Shown in pieces: positions 60,285 through 64,000 of a DNA stretch of 64,000 nt. How positions within the stretch are numbered: the first letter of the stretch is position 1; each line of letters begins with the position of its first letter. The notes beneath the pieces are model-generated. The model had not been told where the DNA came from. It ran no database searches and saw only the letters and a program-made list of their open reading frames with translations. The position numbers were made by a program, and so were the translations under genes. The stretch is from an uncultured Poribacteria bacterium (GTDB lineage Bacteria; Poribacteria; WGA-4E; WGA-3G): assembly GCA_958295855.1 (NCBI GenBank), contig OY282383.1:2646481-2710480 (forward strand), written 5' to 3'.

Positions 60285-60551
60285 TTACTCCTTGACGCTT
60301 CCTAAAGTAATTCCCTGCACAAATTCACGTTGCATCGCTAAAAACAGAATTACGATTGGCATAAGCGATAACAGTGTACCGGCCATCAACATGCCGTAAT
60401 CTTGACGATAGATGCCGACGAGATTCGCTAAGCCGCTCGGTAGGGTGTATTTTGCCTCATCGCGTAAAATGATGAGGGGCCAGAGATAACCGTTCCGTGA
60501 ACCCATGAAAATTTTTGTTTCAACGTGTCTATTTTTGTTGCTTTGGTTCAT
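60285..60551 (-). pseudogene. Remnant of a MalG/UgpE-type sugar ABC permease
   Basis: 88 residues; residues ~18-88 (NGYLWPLIILRDEAKYTLPS to QREFVQGITLGSVKE) match the C-terminal end of binding-protein-dependent sugar permeases (MalG family, normally ~270-300 residues), including the FVQGI ending. The N-terminal three quarters, including the EAA coupling loop, are missing. It lies one base after the MoxR gene, so a deletion or insertion has brought it into the operon. Confidence 0.7.
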
Positions 60552-60552
60552 C

Positions 60553-61425
60553 CTATAATCCTAGTTCAGATAGCTCCACTGCGCGTGCACGTTGGATATC
60601 CTCCTGATATTTGAAAACACACCCAAGCGTTTCGGCAACGAGAGCCGCATCTAACTGTGCTTTGCCAAGCGCGACAATAGCTAAGCCCCAATCTAATGTT
60701 TCCGCAACCCCCGGTTTTTTATAGTAGTCGCCTTCCCGCCAGCGTTGCATCATCTGACATAATTGCTGTGCAAGCTGTTCATTAATCTGTGGTAACTTCG
60801 TCTGAACGATTGCCAACTCCTTTTCTACAGTCGGGTAATCGATCCATTGGTAGAGGCAGCGCCGTTTAAGTGCCTCATGCACCTCCCGCGTTCGGTTTGA
60901 GGTGAGAATAACGTAGGGGATATGTTTTGCCTGGATAGTGCCGATTTCGGGAATTGTAATCTGGAAATCGGACAAAATTTCGAGTAGGAACGCCTCAAAT
61001 TCACTATCGCTCCGGTCTACCTCATCAATAAGCAAGACAGGAGCCACATCTCCATCGCTCTGAATGGCCTCAAGCAGCGGGCGTTTGAGCAGAAATGCTT
61101 CGCTAAACAGGTCAGTGCCAATCTGTTCTTTGTCGCGTCCGCGTGCTTCATCAATGCGGAGTTGCAAAATTTGCCGCGTATAGTTCCATTCATACAGTGC
61201 ACTGTTTGCATCTAAGCCTTCATAACACTGCAACCGAATCAACTTTGTGCCTGTTGCATCAGCAAGGATTTTAGCGACTTCCGTTTTACCGACACCCGGC
61301 TCGCCTTCCAAAAAAATAGGTTTTTTGAGATGATGCGCGAGATAGAGCGTTGTGGCTAACCCTTTATCTGCGATATACGCATGTTTTTCACATGTGGCTT
61401 GGACATTTTCAATGGATTCAAACAT
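60553..61425 (-). CDS. MoxR-type AAA+ ATPase (CoxD-like)
   Basis: 290 residues. Walker A GEPGVGKTE, Walker B LLIDEVDR, sensor LTSNRTREVHEALKRRC. MoxR ATPases act as chaperones inserting cofactors, usually with a VWA partner. Neighbouring a MocA-like transferase by two bases, it resembles CoxD of CO-dehydrogenase clusters, which matures the Mo-Cu site. The usual VWA partner (CoxE) is not downstream; the place is held by the permease remnant. The double VWA gene at 34641 is of another type. Confidence 0.88.
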   Translation of the reverse strand: MFESIENVQATCEKHAYIADKGLATTLYLAHHLKKPIFLEGEPGVGKTEVAKILADATGTKLIRLQCYEGLDANSALYEWNYTRQILQLRIDEARGRDKEQIGTDLFSEAFLLKRPLLEAIQSDGDVAPVLLIDEVDRSDSEFEAFLLEILSDFQITIPEIGTIQAKHIPYVILTSNRTREVHEALKRRCLYQWIDYPTVEKELAIVQTKLPQINEQLAQQLCQMMQRWREGDYYKKPGVAETLDWGLAIVALGKAQLDAALVAETLGCVFKYQEDIQRARAVELSELGL

Positions 61426-61427
61426 TT

Positions 61428-62156
61428 TTATCTGTTTTGCGGCGTAATGGTATCGGTTTCCCCTGCTTTGCCGGGGCTAATACCCTCTGCGCCCATAAGC
61501 GACGTGCATTCGCGAAGGGCGAGCTCATAATCTTCGCGGTAATCAATATCCCGCAATACCCAATCGGTATCTACACTGACGTAGTGAATATCGCCGGCAT
61601 GCCTTTTAAAAAGGGTTCGGACACCACCGCTTTCTCTGTCAAGTGCTAAGATGTCGCGGGCATACCGCTGATGGAAGATGACCGGATGGCCACGCCGATA
61701 ATTATAACTCGGCAGGGCAATGCCTTTCTCTGTTTGCACGTAGGCCTCAACCACCTCATCAATCAGCGAGGCCGTGATAAAGGGCTGATCCACTAGCATG
61801 AGCGCGAACGCGCTTGGATTCGGAGCCTCCCCTAGGGCGGGTGGGGCGGAAGCTTCTCTGTTGCATTTAAAAATCGATCGGACACCTGCTTGCGCGGAGG
61901 TTAACATGCCATCCCGGTAATCGGGATTAAAAACGATTTTGACAGGACGTAGCCCCAGTTTTTCTCGAATCCGTGCAGCTTGATGCCCAACGACAACGAT
62001 AACCTCATCGAATTTGGCGTTGAGCATGTTGTCAACCACAGTTTCAACGATAGTACTGTTGTCAAAAGGGAGTAACTGTTTAGGTTGGCCCATCCGTGTG
62101 GAGAGCCCTGCTGCGAGCAGGATACTTGATATGAAAGGGCGCAGCGTTTGTGTCAT
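61428..62156 (-). CDS. MobA/MocA-like molybdenum cofactor nucleotidyltransferase
   Basis: 242 residues. Nucleotidyltransferase fold: LLAAGLSTRMGQPKQLLPF, then LMLVDQPF and GHPVIF. MocA adds CMP to molybdopterin for xanthine-dehydrogenase-type enzymes. Sits three bases downstream of the acylphosphatase gene and two bases before the MoxR gene, one tight operon. Supports the presence of a molybdenum hydroxylase elsewhere. Confidence 0.87.
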   Translation of the reverse strand: MTQTLRPFISSILLAAGLSTRMGQPKQLLPFDNSTIVETVVDNMLNAKFDEVIVVVGHQAARIREKLGLRPVKIVFNPDYRDGMLTSAQAGVRSIFKCNREASAPPALGEAPNPSAFALMLVDQPFITASLIDEVVEAYVQTEKGIALPSYNYRRGHPVIFHQRYARDILALDRESGGVRTLFKRHAGDIHYVSVDTDWVLRDIDYREDYELALRECTSLMGAEGISPGKAGETDTITPQNR

Positions 62157-62159
62157 GAG

Positions 62160-63119
62160 TTAATAGCGAATCCCAAACGTTTTATATTTCCCTGTGAAGG
62201 GGCGTTCGTCAATTTCAAGCTCGTCAACGCTAGCATAGCGAGGGCCCTTCCGTAGCAGTGCCACCAATGCGTCTAATTGCGTTTTATTGCCTTCCGCTAT
62301 GACTTCCACCTGGCCGTTCGCTAAATTCTTTGCATAGCCCTTAACGCCAAGCTGCTTTGCGTTTAGTTGGGTGAAATTGCGGAAACCAACGCCTTGCACT
62401 TTGCCGCTGATGCGCACATAAAATTGCATTTTCTGGTTAACCTCAATCGTCAACTTGACAGGCGTTCCGAGCGGTGGCAACAAATCATCATTCTTTTTAT
62501 AGGTATTTTCCTCTGCTGCTTCGGGTAACGGGTTTTGGAAAAGCGCGCTGCCATCAAGATGATTTAGGGCTACAATATCGTTACTCATAAATGCCTGTGG
62601 CAGCATTGCCTCCTCATCATCGCTATCCAGGTCGGGCACTATCCGGGAACCGGAGTAGATCCAAGCCACATGTTTCATCGATTTTTGGGTTTTCACATTG
62701 AATAACAGGTCTTCCGCGCGCACCTTTCGGGTTTTATTGCCATCCTCCCATTCAACAGAAATAACAACTGTAGTACCTTTCGGCGGTGTCGGTTCCTCCG
62801 TTTCCATGTCGTAGCCGGGCGGCGTTCCAGGCTTAACACCGAGTTTATCCAATGCACCGTGAATGTCCTTCGCTGTTGCATCAACGACGATAATACTTTC
62901 GTATTCTTTACCGTCACGCCCACAGATGAGATATTCAACAGCACCTTGTAAATGGGAATCATATTCGCCGAGTGCCTTGGAAATTTCACCTGTTAAAACG
63001 ATTTGCTTTTCCTGTTCCATAACTTGGAGATGGCCATCTGCCCAACCGATGTTCGGCAGCACGCTGAAACACAATCCCAGGCAAAAGAACTTCAACATCG
63101 CGTAAGAGAAAACTTTCAT
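62160..63119 (-). CDS. Secreted YdjY-domain / acylphosphatase fusion
   Basis: 319 residues, ATG with GGAG upstream. Signal peptide to about residue 27 (MLKFFCLGLCFSVLPNIGWA). Residues ~40-225 resemble the YdjY domain of planctomycete-type secreted proteins (GAVEYLICGRDGKEYESIIVVDA, IHGALDKLGVKPG). Residues ~231-319 are an acylphosphatase: QFYVRISGKVQGVGFRNF with the catalytic Arg in GVGFR and KGYAKNLANGQVEV with the Asn. Acylphosphatases are normally small cytoplasmic proteins, so this exported fusion is unusual. Lies between a DUF481 gene and the mocA-like gene. Confidence 0.82.
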   Translation of the reverse strand: MKVFSYAMLKFFCLGLCFSVLPNIGWADGHLQVMEQEKQIVLTGEISKALGEYDSHLQGAVEYLICGRDGKEYESIIVVDATAKDIHGALDKLGVKPGTPPGYDMETEEPTPPKGTTVVISVEWEDGNKTRKVRAEDLLFNVKTQKSMKHVAWIYSGSRIVPDLDSDDEEAMLPQAFMSNDIVALNHLDGSALFQNPLPEAAEENTYKKNDDLLPPLGTPVKLTIEVNQKMQFYVRISGKVQGVGFRNFTQLNAKQLGVKGYAKNLANGQVEVIAEGNKTQLDALVALLRKGPRYASVDELEIDERPFTGKYKTFGIRY

Positions 63120-63156
63120 GAGAGAACTCCTATTCTGTTTCTGAGAGCAACCTTCG

Positions 63157-63942
63157 TTAAAAAGTATAACTTAACCCATTAAAAATTTCCACATCATGTT
63201 TTCGGACACCGGTGGGCGGTTCGCTATCGTATCGAAAATTCAAGCGCAGCGGAAATGCTAACTTCGTCGTCAGACGGAATGTGAGATTTCCCTGAAAAAG
63301 AATGCGATAATCTTCAACGCGCCGCACATGCACCTGATAATATCCGGTCGCGCTTGTGGTGATACGTTCATCTAGCTTCCCTGTCCAATTGATATAATTG
63401 GTTGAACGAACAATACGGGTTGTGATTTCGCCGAGCTCAGCATCGTTAATGCGTTCGTGTTCCCACATGGCACCGATACCGAGATAGAGATTAAAGCGGG
63501 ATCTGGGCGGGCTCAAGGCGTATCGAACGCCGCCACCGCCTAAATTCCTGTCGCTTAGCAGAATGGACTCGTTGAATTGTTTTTGGATAAAGGATTCAAT
63601 CAAAATGTGTTGTGTAAGTTTTCGGATAATTCGCCCGTGTGCCATGCCTTTGTTAAGAAAAAACGCGCCATTTTTTCTGCCTTGCTGTAGACTACCAAAA
63701 ATAAAGCCGTGATACGCTTGTGACAGGTAGTCTGAACGAAAGCGGTTTCGCATCGTAAGCAGTTCGGTATTCCCTGCGCGATAGGTTAAATCCAGAGTGA
63801 TACTGTTATACCACCCAGGCTCCACCTGCATTTGTTTCATCGTTTCGCCGGTGAAGATATTCACCTGGGCTGTGAGTGGCAGGCAAACGACAAGGAACAA
63901 TACAAGACAAATAAAGGCAGCTTGCAAAATAAATGAGGACAT
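63157..63942 (-). CDS. DUF481-type outer-membrane protein
   Basis: 261 residues; N-terminal hydrophobic signal (ILQAAFICLVLFLVVCLPLTAQ). Alternating strands and a C-terminal aromatic (LSYTF) indicate an outer-membrane barrel. The pattern SITLDLTYRAGNTELLTMRNRF and the RYDSEPP turn fit DUF481 (salt-induced outer-membrane protein YdiY-like). First gene of the minus-strand run that ends with the Rieske protein; the gap to the next is 37 bases. Confidence 0.75.
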   Translation of the reverse strand: MSSFILQAAFICLVLFLVVCLPLTAQVNIFTGETMKQMQVEPGWYNSITLDLTYRAGNTELLTMRNRFRSDYLSQAYHGFIFGSLQQGRKNGAFFLNKGMAHGRIIRKLTQHILIESFIQKQFNESILLSDRNLGGGGVRYALSPPRSRFNLYLGIGAMWEHERINDAELGEITTRIVRSTNYINWTGKLDERITTSATGYYQVHVRRVEDYRILFQGNLTFRLTTKLAFPLRLNFRYDSEPPTGVRKHDVEIFNGLSYTF

Positions 63943-64000
63943 TGGACAAAATTGCTGTTTGCAGGTAAAATAGTTAAAAATTTTAGCGTTTCAAAAATTG

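Overview
The window looks like a chromosomal segment of an uncultured Gram-negative bacterium, most probably of the candidate phylum Poribacteria or a close relative. This is inferred from family content, not from a marker gene. Three secreted proteins end in the same sorting tail (core NYPNPFNPETWIPYQLA), two of them after dockerin-type calcium repeats. There are two phytanoyl-CoA dioxygenase-like genes, Ycf48-like, two-component-regulator-type and WD40 propellers, an ASPIC/UnbV protein, a DUF1080 protein and many short dispersed palindromes. A BamA/TamA-type assembly protein, a DUF481 protein and a barrel-like protein show that there is an outer membrane. A tRNA-Sec next to selB shows that UGA can be read as selenocysteine.

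Layout. 0-2.7 kb: N-terminal part of a single-chain restriction-modification enzyme (minus strand, cut by the window edge). 3-7.6 kb: membrane gluzincin with a repeat tail, then a sugar kinase/nucleotidyltransferase fusion behind a consensus promoter and a leader with an attenuator-like terminator. 7.7-16.6 kb (minus): propeller/SpoIIE phosphatase, dapL, a dioxygenase, a Ycf48-like lipoprotein and dapB. 16.7-23 kb (minus): cytochrome fragment, lipA, tRNA-Sec, selB, lepB, lepA. 23.2-25.1 kb: DUF1080 protein and phosphonoacetate hydrolase-like enzyme. 25.4-29.4 kb: repeat-rich non-coding DNA around a WD40-dockerin protein. 29.5-33.2 kb: TPR, FGE-like and ASPIC/UnbV genes in a row. 33.4-46.3 kb: secreted protein, double VWA protein, moaB, ECF transporter module, B12 radical SAM enzyme, Omp85 protein, GTP-type PEP carboxykinase. 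46.5-50.4 kb: tandem duplication of Rpn-like nuclease genes and EARG-repeat genes. 50.5-59.7 kb: secreted metallopeptidase-like protein, dioxygenase, ABC exporter pair with a barrel-like protein, secreted C39-like protein. 59.9-63.9 kb (minus): compact run of a DUF481 protein, YdjY-acylphosphatase, MocA-like transferase, MoxR ATPase, a MalG remnant and a Rieske protein.

Most notable region: 46.5-50.4 kb. Two complete genes encode a PD-(D/E)xK Rpn-like nuclease domain, a tract of four-residue repeats and a conserved C-terminus. In each, a consensus Shine-Dalgarno sequence and an in-frame GTG lie just before the repeat tract, while the full-length ATG has no Shine-Dalgarno and sits six bases after a -10 box. 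A third copy has lost the nuclease domain but keeps the internal start and C-terminus. This is the layout expected of a gene-within-gene toxin-antitoxin defence system of the Rpn type. It is paired here with a membrane protein gene that has its own four-residue repeat tract and has also been copied as short versions.
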